From NCBI GenBank assembly GCA_964020085.1, contig OZ026603.1, forward strand, positions 7,332,546-7,396,545: a DNA stretch of 64,000 nt, written 5' to 3'. The notes under the pieces were generated by a model. That model was not told where the DNA came from. It worked only from the letters and a program-made list of their open reading frames with translations, and searched no databases. Shown here piece after piece: positions 1 through 11,600 of the stretch (the stretch's first letter is position 1; each line of letters starts with the position of its first letter). The position numbers were made by a program, and so were the translations under genes. The stretch comes from Micromussa lordhowensis (lineage: Eukaryota; Cnidaria; Anthozoa; Scleractinia; Lobophylliidae).

Positions 1-2083
1 CCAACTTTGCATAATTTCAGAAAACGCGCGCTGCTGGTCTCCTTGGCAAATTTGACATAGCTCGGCTTCACGGGCACTTTAAGAGGCGCGGTTTGCAGCA
101 AAATGTTCTGCTAGGTTGTCACTTCAAGGAAAGCCTAGTTAGGACATGATGGCATTGGCGCCAGCGTGTTTTTTCTGGCCTTCTTTTTGCAGTAGTTTCC
201 CCTGGTCCCAACTTTGCAGAATTTCAGAAAACGCGCGCTGGGGGTCCCCTTGGCCAATTTGACATAGCTCGGCTTCACGGGCATTTTAGGAGGCGCGGTT
301 TGCAGCAAAATGTTGTGCTAGATTGGCACTTCAAGGAAGTTCTAGTTAGGACATGATGGCATTGGCGCCAAGGTGTTTTTTCTGGCCTTCTTTTTGCAGC
401 AGTTTCCCCTGGTCCCATTTTTGCAGAATTTCAGAAAACGCGCGCTGGGGGTGCCCTTGGCAAATTTGACATAGCTCGGCTTCACGGGCATTTTAAGAGG
501 CGCGGTTTGCAGCAAAATGTTCTGCTAGGTTGGCACTTCAAGGAAATTTTAGTTAGGACATGATGGCATTGGCGCCAGGGTGTTTTTTATGGCCTTCTTT
601 TTGCAGTAGTTTGCCCTGGTCCCAACTTTGCAGAATTTCAGAAAACGCGCGCTGGGGGTCCTCTTGGCAAATTTGACATACCTCGGCTTCACGGGCATTT
701 TAAGAGGCGCGATTTGCAGCAAAATGTTTTGCTAGGTTGGCACTTGAAGAAAATCCTAGTTTAGACATGATGGCATTGGCGCCAGGGTGTTTTTTCTGGC
801 CTTCTTTTTGCAGTAGTTTGTCCTGGTCCCAACTTTGCAGAATTTCAGAAAACGCGCGCTGGGGGTCCCCTTGGCAAATTTGACATAGCTCGGCTTCACG
901 GGCACTTTAAGAGGCGCGGTTTGCAGCAAAATGTTTTGCTAGATTGGCACTTAAAGGAAATCCTTGTTAAGACATGATGGCACTGGCGCCAGTGTTTTTT
1001 TTCTGGCCTTCTTGTTGCAGTAGTTTCCCCTGGTCCCAACTTTGCAGAATTTCAGAAAACGCGCGCTGGGGGTCCCCTTGGAAAATTTGACATAGCTTGG
1101 CTTCACGGGCACTTTAAGAGGCGCAGTTTGCAGCAAAATGTTCTGCTAGGTTGGCACTTCAAGGAAATCCTAGTTAGGACATGATGGCATTGGTGCCAGG
1201 GTGTCTTTTCTGGCCTTCTTTTTGCAGTAGTTTCCCCTGGTCCAAACTTTGCAGAATTTCAGAAAACGCGCGCTGGGGGTCTCCTTGGCAAATTTGACAT
1301 AGCTCGGCTTCACGGGCACTTTAAGAGGCGCGGTTTGCAGGAAAATGTTCTGCTAGGTTGGCACTTTAAGGAAATTTTAGTTAGGACATGATGGCATTGG
1401 CGCCAGGGTGTTTTTTCTGGCCTTCTTTTTGCAGTAGTTTTCCCTGGTCCCAACTTTGCAGAATTTCAGAAAACGCGCGCTGGGGGTCCCCTAAGCAAAT
1501 TTGACATAGCTCGGCTTCACGGGCACTTTAAGAGGCGCGGTTTGCAGCAAAATGTTCTGCTAGGTTGGCACTTTAAGGAAATTTTGATTAGAACATGATG
1601 GCATTGGCGCCAGGGTGTTTTTTCTGGCCTTCTTTTTGCAGGAGTTCTTCCTGGTCCCAACTTTGCAGAATTTAAGAAAACGCGCGCTGGGGGTCCTCTT
1701 GGCAAATTTGACATAGCTCGGCTTCACGGGCACTTTAAGAGGCGCGGTTTGCAGCAAAATGTTCTGCTAGGTTGTCACTTCAAGGAAATTGAAGTTAGGA
1801 CATGATGGTATTGGCGCCAGGGTGTTTCTTCTGGCCTTCTTTTTGCAGTAGTTTCCCCTGGTCCCAACTTTGCAGAATTTCAGAAAACGCGCGCTGGGGG
1901 TCCCCTTGGCCAATTTGACATAGCTCGGCTTCACGGGCATTTTAAGAGGCGCGATTTGCAGCAAAATGTTGTGCTAGATTGGCACTTTAAGGAATTTGTA
2001 GTTAGGACATGATGGCATTGGCGCCATGGTGTTTTTTCTGGCCTTCTTTTTGCAGTAGTTTCCCCTGGTCCCAACTTTGCAGA
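1..2083. repeat. Block A, copy 1 (10 monomers, cut by the window edge)
   Basis: This stretch recurs at 3518-5600, displaced by 3517 bases. I saw no difference on reading the two copies side by side. Shared private marks include CTGCTGGTCTCC near the start, CCCATTTTTGCAG at about 414, ATGGCC after the T-run at about 589, TTTAGACATG at about 751 and AAGAAAACGC in place of CAGAAAACGC at about 1674. The copies part just after 2083, where this one reads AGAATGTCAG and the other AGAATTTCAG. The left end lies outside the window. Confidence 0.9.
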
Positions 2084-3180
2084 ATGTCAGAAAACGCGCG
2101 CTGGGGGTCCCCTTGGCAAATTTGACATAGCTCGGCTTCACGGGCAGTTTAAGAGGCGCGGTTTGCAGCAAAATGTTTTGCTAGGATGGCACTTTAAGGA
2201 AATCCTAGTTAGAACATGATGGCAATGGCGCCAGGGTGTTTTTTCTGGCCTTCTTTTTGCAGTAGTTTCCCCTGGTCCCAACTTTGCAGAATTTCAGAAA
2301 ACGCGCGCTGGGGGTCCTTTTGGCAAATTTGACATAGCTCGGCTTCACGGGCACTTTAAGAGGCGCGCTTTACAGCAAAATGTTCTGCTAGGTTGGCACT
2401 TCAAGGAAATTCTAGTTAGGACATGATGGCATTGGTGCCAGGGTTTTTTTTCTGGCCTTCTTTTTGCAGTAGTTTTCCCTAATCTCAACTTTGCAGAATT
2501 TCAGAAAACGCGCGCTGGGGGTCCCCTTGGCAAATTTGACATAGCTCGGCTTCACGGGCATTTTAAGAGGCGCAGTTTGCAGCAAAATGTTCTGCTAGGC
2601 TGGCACTTCAAGGAAGTTGTAGTTAGAACATGATGGCATTGGCGCCAGGGTGTTTTTTTTGGCGTTCTTTTTGCATTAGTTTCCCCTGGTCCCAACTTTG
2701 CAGAATTTCAGAAAACGCGCGCTGGGGGACTCCTTGGCAAATTTGACATAGCTCGGCTTCACGGGCACTTTAAGAGGCGCGGTTTGTAGCAAAATGTTCT
2801 GCTAGGTTAGCACTTTAAGGAAATTGTAGTTAGGACATGATGGCATCGGCGCCAGGGTGTTTTTTCTGGCCTTGTTTTTGCAGTAGTTTTCCCTGGTCCC
2901 AACTTTGCAGAATTTCAGAAAACGCGCGCTGGGGGTCCCCTTAGCAAATTTGACATAGCTCGGCTTCACGGGCACTTTAAGAGGCGCGGTTTGCAGCAAA
3001 ATATTCTGCTAGGTTGGCACTTGAAGAAAATCTTAGTTAAGACATGATGGCATTGGCGCCAGGGTGTTTTTTCTGCCCTTATTGTGCAGGAGTTTCCCCT
3101 GGTCCCAGCTTTACAGAATTTCAGAAAACGCGCGCTGGGGGTCCCCTTGGCAAATTTGACATAGCTCGGCTTCACGGGCA
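2035..3180. repeat. Block V, copy 1
   Basis: This group of monomers lies between the two A blocks. Its marks are GGGTCCTTTTGGC at about 2312, the paired change GCGCGCTTTACAGC at about 2365, CCCTAATCTCAAC at about 2478, GGCATCGGCGCC at about 2842, and a 206-base monomer with CTGCCCTTATTGTGCAGG at about 3074. The same set in the same order appears at about 50415-51560 (displaced 48380) and again at about 51534-52590. A few scattered substitutions separate this copy from those two. Confidence 0.85.
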
Positions 3181-3517
3181 CTTTAAGAGGCGCGGTTTGA
3201 AGCAAAATGTTCTGCTAGGTTGGCACTTTAAGGAAATTTTGATTAGGACATAATGGCATTGGCGCCAGGGTGTTTTTTCTGGCCTTCTTTTTGCAGGATT
3301 TTCCCCTGGTCCCAACTTTGCAGAATTTCAGAAAACGCGCGCTGGGGGTCCCCTTGGCAAATTTGACATAGCTCGGCTTCACGGGCACTTTAGGAGGCGC
3401 GCTTTGAAGCAAAATGTTCTGCTAGGTTGGCACTTCAAGGAAATGCTCGTTAGGACATCATGCATTGGCGCCAGGGTGTTTTTTTTGGCCTTCTTTTTGC
3501 AGTAGCTTCCCCTGGTC
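3181..3517. repeat. Linking monomers between block V and block A copy 2
   Basis: The marks are GCGCGCTTTGAAGC at about 3400 and a one-base deletion giving CATCATGCATTGG at about 3457. The GCTTTGAAGC mark recurs at 42043 and 53022, in each case just ahead of other block A relatives, so the linkage is old. Confidence 0.7.
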
Positions 3518-5600
3518 CCAACTTTGCATAATTTCAGAAAACGCGCGCTGCTGGTCTCCTTGGCAAATTTGACATAGCTCGGCTTCACGGGCACTTTAAG
3601 AGGCGCGGTTTGCAGCAAAATGTTCTGCTAGGTTGTCACTTCAAGGAAAGCCTAGTTAGGACATGATGGCATTGGCGCCAGCGTGTTTTTTCTGGCCTTC
3701 TTTTTGCAGTAGTTTCCCCTGGTCCCAACTTTGCAGAATTTCAGAAAACGCGCGCTGGGGGTCCCCTTGGCCAATTTGACATAGCTCGGCTTCACGGGCA
3801 TTTTAGGAGGCGCGGTTTGCAGCAAAATGTTGTGCTAGATTGGCACTTCAAGGAAGTTCTAGTTAGGACATGATGGCATTGGCGCCAAGGTGTTTTTTCT
3901 GGCCTTCTTTTTGCAGCAGTTTCCCCTGGTCCCATTTTTGCAGAATTTCAGAAAACGCGCGCTGGGGGTGCCCTTGGCAAATTTGACATAGCTCGGCTTC
4001 ACGGGCATTTTAAGAGGCGCGGTTTGCAGCAAAATGTTCTGCTAGGTTGGCACTTCAAGGAAATTTTAGTTAGGACATGATGGCATTGGCGCCAGGGTGT
4101 TTTTTATGGCCTTCTTTTTGCAGTAGTTTGCCCTGGTCCCAACTTTGCAGAATTTCAGAAAACGCGCGCTGGGGGTCCTCTTGGCAAATTTGACATACCT
4201 CGGCTTCACGGGCATTTTAAGAGGCGCGATTTGCAGCAAAATGTTTTGCTAGGTTGGCACTTGAAGAAAATCCTAGTTTAGACATGATGGCATTGGCGCC
4301 AGGGTGTTTTTTCTGGCCTTCTTTTTGCAGTAGTTTGTCCTGGTCCCAACTTTGCAGAATTTCAGAAAACGCGCGCTGGGGGTCCCCTTGGCAAATTTGA
4401 CATAGCTCGGCTTCACGGGCACTTTAAGAGGCGCGGTTTGCAGCAAAATGTTTTGCTAGATTGGCACTTAAAGGAAATCCTTGTTAAGACATGATGGCAC
4501 TGGCGCCAGTGTTTTTTTTCTGGCCTTCTTGTTGCAGTAGTTTCCCCTGGTCCCAACTTTGCAGAATTTCAGAAAACGCGCGCTGGGGGTCCCCTTGGAA
4601 AATTTGACATAGCTTGGCTTCACGGGCACTTTAAGAGGCGCAGTTTGCAGCAAAATGTTCTGCTAGGTTGGCACTTCAAGGAAATCCTAGTTAGGACATG
4701 ATGGCATTGGTGCCAGGGTGTCTTTTCTGGCCTTCTTTTTGCAGTAGTTTCCCCTGGTCCAAACTTTGCAGAATTTCAGAAAACGCGCGCTGGGGGTCTC
4801 CTTGGCAAATTTGACATAGCTCGGCTTCACGGGCACTTTAAGAGGCGCGGTTTGCAGGAAAATGTTCTGCTAGGTTGGCACTTTAAGGAAATTTTAGTTA
4901 GGACATGATGGCATTGGCGCCAGGGTGTTTTTTCTGGCCTTCTTTTTGCAGTAGTTTTCCCTGGTCCCAACTTTGCAGAATTTCAGAAAACGCGCGCTGG
5001 GGGTCCCCTAAGCAAATTTGACATAGCTCGGCTTCACGGGCACTTTAAGAGGCGCGGTTTGCAGCAAAATGTTCTGCTAGGTTGGCACTTTAAGGAAATT
5101 TTGATTAGAACATGATGGCATTGGCGCCAGGGTGTTTTTTCTGGCCTTCTTTTTGCAGGAGTTCTTCCTGGTCCCAACTTTGCAGAATTTAAGAAAACGC
5201 GCGCTGGGGGTCCTCTTGGCAAATTTGACATAGCTCGGCTTCACGGGCACTTTAAGAGGCGCGGTTTGCAGCAAAATGTTCTGCTAGGTTGTCACTTCAA
5301 GGAAATTGAAGTTAGGACATGATGGTATTGGCGCCAGGGTGTTTCTTCTGGCCTTCTTTTTGCAGTAGTTTCCCCTGGTCCCAACTTTGCAGAATTTCAG
5401 AAAACGCGCGCTGGGGGTCCCCTTGGCCAATTTGACATAGCTCGGCTTCACGGGCATTTTAAGAGGCGCGATTTGCAGCAAAATGTTGTGCTAGATTGGC
5501 ACTTTAAGGAATTTGTAGTTAGGACATGATGGCATTGGCGCCATGGTGTTTTTTCTGGCCTTCTTTTTGCAGTAGTTTCCCCTGGTCCCAACTTTGCAGA
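3518..5600. repeat. Block A, copy 2
   Basis: Copy of 1-2083 at a distance of 3517 bases, that is 17 monomers less two bases. It carries the same private variants in the same order. The near absence of differences over about 2.08 kb points to a recent duplication or to recent conversion. It runs straight into the higher-order unit that begins at 5531. Confidence 0.9.
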
Positions 5601-6564
5601 ATTTCAGAAAACGCGCGCTGGGGGTCCCCTTGGCAAATTTGACATAGCTCGGCTTCACGGGCATTTTAAGAGGCGCGGTTTGCAGCAGAATGTTCTGCTA
5701 GGCTAGCACTTCAAGGAAGTTCTAGTTAAAACATGATGGCATTGGCGCCAGGGTGTTTTTCTGGCCTTCTTTTTGCAGTAGTTTCCCCTGGTCCCAACTT
5801 TGCAGAATTTCAGAAAACGCGCGCTGGGGGTCTCCTTGGCAAATTTGACATAGCTCGGCTTCACGGGCACTTTAAGAGGCGCGGTTTGCAGCAAAATGTT
5901 CTGCTAGGTTAGCACTTTAAGGAAGTTCTAAATAGGACATGATAGCATCGGCGCCAGGGTGTTTTTTCTGGCCTTCTTTTTGCAGTAGTTTTCCCTGGTC
6001 CCAACTTTGCAGAATTTCAGAAAACGCGCGCTGGGGGTCCCCTTAGCAAATTTGACATAGCTCGGCTTCACGGGCACTTTAAGAGGCGCGGTTTGCAGCA
6101 AAATGTTCTGCTGGGTTGGCACTTTAAGGAAATTTTGATTAGGACATGATGGCATTGGCGCCAGGGTGTTTTTTCTGGCCTTCTTTTTGCAGGAGTTCCC
6201 CCTGGTCCCAACTTTGCAGAATTTCAGAAAACGCGCGCTGGGGGTCCTCTTGGCAAATTTGACATAGCTCGGCTTCGCGGGCACTTTAAGAGGCGCGGTT
6301 TGCAGCAAAATGTTCTGCTAGGTTGGCACTTTAAGGAAATGCTAGATAGGACATGATGGCATTAGCGCCAGGGTGTTTTTTCTGGCCTTCTTTTTGCAGT
6401 AGTTTCCCCTGGTCCCAACTTTGCAGAATTTCAGAAAACGCGCGCTGGGGGTCCCCTTGGCCAATTTGACATAGCTCGGCTTCACGGGCATTTTAAGAGG
6501 CGCGATTTGCAGCAAAATGTTGTGCTAGATTGGCACTTTAAGGAAATTGTAGTTAGGACATGAT
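5531..6564. repeat. Higher-order unit U1 (5 monomers, 1034 bp)
   Basis: Five distinguishable monomers in order: GCGCCATGG (5531), a monomer preceded by TTAAAACATG with a shortened T-run (5738), TAGCATCGG (5944), TTTTGATTAGG with GCAGGAG (6151), and ATTAGCGCC (6358). The same order returns in U2 at a spacing of 1034 bases. Confidence 0.85.
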
Positions 6565-7806
6565 GGCATTGGCGCCATGGTGTTTTTTCTGGCCTTCTTT
6601 TTGCAGTAGTTTCCCCTGGTCCCAACTTTGCAGAATTTCAGAAAACGCGCGCTGGGGGTCCCCTTGGCAAATTTGACATAGCTCGGCTTCACGGGCATTT
6701 TAAGAGGCGCGGTTTGCAGCAGAATGTTCTGCTAGGCTGGCTCTTTAAGGAAGTTCTAGTTAGAACATGATGGCATTGGCGCCAGGGTGTTTTTTCTGGC
6801 CTTCTTTTTGCAGTAGTTTCCCCTGGTCCCAACTTTGCAGAATTTCAGAAAACGCGCGCTGGGGGTCTCCTTGGCAAATTTGACATAGCTCGGCTTCACG
6901 GGCACTTTAAGAGGCGCGGTTTGCAGCAAAATGTTCTGCTAGGTTAGCACTTCAAGGAAGTTTTAAATAGGACATGATAGCATCGGCGCCAGGGTGTTTT
7001 TTCTGGCCTTCTTTTTGCAGTATTTTTCCCTGGTCCCAACTTTGCAGAATTTTAGAAAACGCGCGCTGGGGGTCCCCTTAGCAAATTTGACATAGCTCGG
7101 CTTCACGGGCACTTTAAGAGGCGCGGTTTGCAGCAAAATGTTCTGCTAGGTTGGCACTTTAAGGAAATTTTGATTAGGACATGATGGCATTGGCGCCAGG
7201 GTGTTTTTTCTGGCCTTCTTTTTCCAGGAGTTCCCCCTGGTCCCAACTTTGCAGAATTTCAGAAAACGCGCGCTGGGGGTCCTCTTGGCAAATTTGACAT
7301 AGCTCGGCTTCACGGGCACTTTAAGAGGCGCGGTTTGCAGCAAAATGTTGTGCTAGGTTGGCACTTTAAGGAAATTTTAATTAGGACATGATGGCATTGG
7401 CGCCAGGGTGTTTTTTCTGGCCTTCTTTTTGCAGGAGTTCCCCCTGGTCCCAACTTTGCAGAATTTCAGAAAACGCGCGCTGGGGGTCCTCTTGGCAAAT
7501 TTGACATAGCTCGGCTTCACGGGCACTTTAAGAGGCGCGGTTTGCAGCAAAATTTTCTGCTTAGTTGGCACTTTAAGGAAATGCTAGATAGGACATGATG
7601 GCATTAGCGCCAGGGTGTTTTTTCTGGCCTTCTTTTTGCAGTAGTTTCCCCTGGTCCCAACTTTGCAAAATTTCAGAAAACGCGCGCTGGGGGTCCCCTT
7701 GGCCAATTTGACATAGCTCGGCTTCACGGGCATTTTAAGAGGCGCGATTTGCAGCAAAATGTTGTGCTAGATTGGCACTTTAAGGAAATTGTAGTTAGGA
7801 CATGAT
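6565..7806. repeat. Higher-order unit U2 (6 monomers, 1242 bp)
   Basis: Same monomer order as U1 but with one extra member: the GCAGGAG type occurs twice in a row (about 7186 and 7393). The length is exactly six times 207. The extra member is very like its neighbour, as expected of a one-monomer tandem duplication by unequal exchange. Confidence 0.85.
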
Positions 7807-8634
7807 GGCATTGGCGCCATGGTATTTTTTCTGGCCTTCTTTTTGCAGTAGTTTCCCCTGGTCCCAACTTTGCAGAATTTCAGAAAACGCGCGCTGGGGG
7901 TCCCCTTGGCAAATTTGACATAGCTCGGCTTCACGGGCATTTTAAGAGGCGCGGTTTGCAGCAAAATGTTCTGCTAGGTTAGCACTTCAAGGAAGTTTTA
8001 AATAGGACATGATAGCATCGGCGCCAGGGTGTTTTTTCTGGCCTTCTTTTTGCAGTAGTTTTCCCTGGTCCCAACTTTGCAGAATTTCAGAAAACGCGCG
8101 CTGGGGGTCCCCTTAGCAAATTTGACATAGCTCGGCTTCACGGGCACTTTAAGAGGCGCGGTTTGCAGCAAAATGTTCTGCTAGGTTGGCACTTTAACGA
8201 AATTTTGATCAGGACATGATGGCATTGGCGCCAGGGTGTTTTTTCTGGCCTTCTTTTTGCAGGAGTTCCCCCTGGTCCCAACTTTGCAGAATTTCAGAAA
8301 ACGCGCGCTGGGGGTCCTCTTGGCAAATTTGACATAGCTCGAATTCACGGGCACTTCAAGAGGCGCGGTTTGCAGCAAAATGTTCTGCTAGGTTGGCACT
8401 TTAAGGAAATGCTAGATAGGACATGATGGCATTAGCGCCAGGGTGTTTTTTCTGGCCTTCTTTTTGCAGTAGTTTCCCATAGTCCCAACTTTGCAGAATT
8501 TCAGAAAACGCGCGCTAGGGGTCCCCTTGGCCAATTTGACATAGCTCGGCTTCACGGGCACTTTAAGAGGCGCGGTTTGCAGCAAAATGTTTTGCTAGAT
8601 TGGCACTTCAAGGAAATCTAAGTTAAGACATGAT
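7807..8634. repeat. Higher-order unit U3 (4 monomers, 828 bp)
   Basis: Starts with the GCGCCATGG type and proceeds to TAGCATCGG (about 8012), the GATCAGG/GCAGGAG type and ATTAGCGCC. The second monomer of U1/U2 is missing. The first monomer is a chimera: it has the first type's CATTTTAAG and then the second type's CAGCAAAATG and GTTAGCAC, so the deletion join lies at 7941-7963. Confidence 0.85.
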
Positions 8635-11600
8635 GGCATTGGCTCCAGGGTGTTTTTTCTGGCCTTCTTTTTGCAGTAGTTTCCCCTGGTCCCAACTTTG
8701 CAGAATGTCAGAAAACGCGCGCTGGGGGTCCCCTTGGCTAATTTGACATAGCTCGGCTTCACGGGCAGTTTAAGAGGCGCGGTTTGCAGCAAATGTGTTG
8801 CTAGGATAGCACTTCAAGGAAATCCTAGTTAGAACATGATGGCATTGGCGCCAGGGTGTTTTTTCTGCCTTATTTTTGCAGTAGTTTCCCCTGGTCCCAA
8901 CTTTGCAGAATTTCAGAAAACGCGCGCTGGGGGTCCCCTTGGAAAATTTGACATAGCTCAGCTTCACGGGCACTTTAAGAGGCGCTGTTTGCAGCAAAAT
9001 GTTCTGCTAGGTTGGCACTTTAAGGAAATCCTAGTTAGAACATGATGGCATTGGCGCCAGGGTGTCTTTTCTTGCCTTCTTTTTGCAGTAGTTTCCCCTG
9101 GTCCCAACTTTGCAGAATTTCAGAAAACGCGCGCTGGGGATCCCCTTGGCAAATTTGACATAGCTCGGCTTCACGGGCACTTTAAGAGGCGCGATTTGCA
9201 GCAAAATGTTCTGCTAGGTTGGCACTTTAAGGAAATCCTAGTTAGGACATGATGGCATTGGCGCCAGGGTGTTTTTTTTGGCCTTCTCTTTGCAGTAGTT
9301 TCGCCTGGTCCCAACTTTGCAGAATTTTAGAAAACACGCGCTGGGGGTCCCCTTGGCAAATTTGACATAGCTCGGCTTCACGGGCACTTTAAGAGGCGCG
9401 GTTTACAGCAAAATGTTCTGCTAGGTCGGCAGTTCAAGGAAATTTTAGTTAGGACATGATGGCATTGGCTCCAGGGTTTTTTTTCTGGCCTTCTTTTTGC
9501 AGTAGTTTCCCCTGGTCCCAACTTTGCAGAATGTCAGAAAACGCGCGCTGGGGGTCCCCTTGGCAAATAGCTCGGCTTCACGGGCACTTTAAGAGGCGCG
9601 GTTTGCAGCAAAATGTTCTGCTAGGTTGGCATTTGAAGGAAATCCTACTTAGGACATGATGGCATTGGCGCCAGGTTGTTTTTTCTGGCCTTCTTTTTGC
9701 AGTAGTTTCCCCTGGTCCCAACTTTGAAGAATTTTAGAAAACACGCGCTGCGGGTCCCCTTGGCAAATTTGACATAGCTCGGCTTCACGGGCACTTTAAG
9801 AAGCGCGGTTTACAGCAAAATGTTCTGCTAGGTTGGCAGTTCAAGAAAATCGTAGTTAAGACATGATGGCATTGGCGTCAGGGTGTTTTTTCTGGCCTTT
9901 TTTTGCAGTAGTTTCCCCTGGTCCCAACTTTGCAGAATTTCAGAAAACGCGCGCTTGGGGTCCCCTTGGAAAATTTGACATAGCTCGGCTTCACGGGCAG
10001 TTTAAGAGGCGCGGTTTGCAGCAAAATGTTCTGCTAGGTTGGCACTTCAAGGAAATTTTAGTTAGGACATGATGGCATTGGCGCCAGGTTGTTTTTTCTG
10101 GCCTTCTTTTTGCAGTAGTTTCCCCGGGTCCCAACTTTGCAGAATTTCAGAAAACGCGCGCTGGGGGGTCCCCTTGGAAAATTTGACATAGCTCGACTTC
10201 ACGGGCACTTTAAGAGGCGCGGTTTGCAGCAAAATGTTCTGCTAGGTTGGCACTTTAAGGAAATTGAAGTTAGGACATGATGACATTGGCGGCAGGGTGT
10301 TTTTTCTGGCCTTCTTTTTGCAGTTGTTTCCCCTGGTCCCAACTTTGCAGAATTTCAGAAAACGCGCGCTGGGGGTCCCCTTGGCAAATTTGACATAGCT
10401 CGGTTTCAAGGGCACTTTAAGAGGCGCAGTTTGCAGCAAAATGTTCTGCTAGGTTGCACTTTAAGGAAATCCTAGTTAGGACATGATGGCATTGGCGCCA
10501 GGGGGTTTTTTCTTGCCTTCTTTTTGCAGTAGTTTCCCCTGGTCCCAACTTTGCAGAATTACGGAAAACGCGCGCTGGGGGTCCCCTTGGCAAATTTGAC
10601 ATAGCTCGGCTTCACGGGCACTTTAAGAGGCGCGGTTTGCAGCAAAATGTTCTGCTAGGTTGGCACTTTAGGGAAATTTTAGTTAGGACATGATGGCATT
10701 GGCGCAAGGGTGTTTCTATTGGCCTTCTTTTTGCAGTAGTTTCCCCTGGTCCCAACTTTGCAGAATTTCAGAAAACACGCGCTGGGCGACATAGCCCGGC
10801 TTAACGGGCACTTTAAGAGGCGCGGTTTCCAGCAAAATGTTCTGCTAGGTTGGCACTTCAAGGAAATGCTAGTTAGGACATGATGGCATTGGCGCCAGGG
10901 TGTTTTTTCTGGCCTTCTTTTTGCAGTAGTTTCCCCTGGTCCCAACTTTGCAGAATTTTAGAAAACGCGCGCTGGGGGTCCCCTTAGCAAATTTGACATA
11001 GCTCCGCTTCACGGGCACTTTAAGAGGCGCGGTTTGCATCAAAATGTTCTGCTAGGTTGGCAGTTTAAGGAAAAGTTAGTTACGATATGACGGCATTGGC
11101 GCCAGGATGTTTTTTCTGGGTTCTTTTTGCAGTAGTTTCCCCTGGTCCCAACTTTGCAGAATTTCAGAAAACGCGCGCTGGGGGTCCCCTTGGCAAATTT
11201 GACATAGCTCGGCTTCACGGGCACTTTAAGAGGAGCGGTTTGCAGCAAAATGTTCTGCTAGGTTGGCACTTCAACAAATTGGTTGTTAAAACATGATGGC
11301 ATTGGCGCCAGGGTGTTTTTTCTTGCCTTCTTTTTGCAGTAGTTTCCCCTGGTCCCAACTTTGCAGAATTTTAGAAAACGCGCGCTGGGGGTCCCCTTGG
11401 CAAATTTGACATAGCTCGGCTTCACGGGCACTTTAAGAGGCGCGGTTTGCAGCAAAATGTTTTGCTAGATTGGCAGTTCAAGAAAATCTAAGTTACGACA
11501 TGACGGCGTTGGCGCCAGGGTGTTTTTTCTGGGTTCTTTTTGCAGTAGTTTCCCCTGGTCCCAACTTTGCAGAATTTCAGAAAACGCGCGCTGGGGGTCC

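Noticed and set aside
1560..1757. Minus-strand ORFs of 61-134 codons (a lysine- and proline-rich peptide repeated many times)
   Set aside because: Because 207 is divisible by three, one frame stays open across most of a monomer and stops at TAG in the CTA of the variable window. The usual start is TTG, not ATG. The two-monomer cases simply lost that stop. No domain, no variation pattern of a protein, and no upstream signal was seen.
3044..3253. Plus-strand ORFs of about 60-87 codons beginning ATGATGGCA, found throughout the window
   Set aside because: In a 207-base monomer this frame stops at ATTTGA after the GGCAA motif. It stays open only where the T-run has lost or gained bases (206-, 208- or 209-base monomers) and ends at the next monomer's ACATGA. 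Open frames therefore follow homopolymer indels, not coding selection, and there is no recognisable domain.
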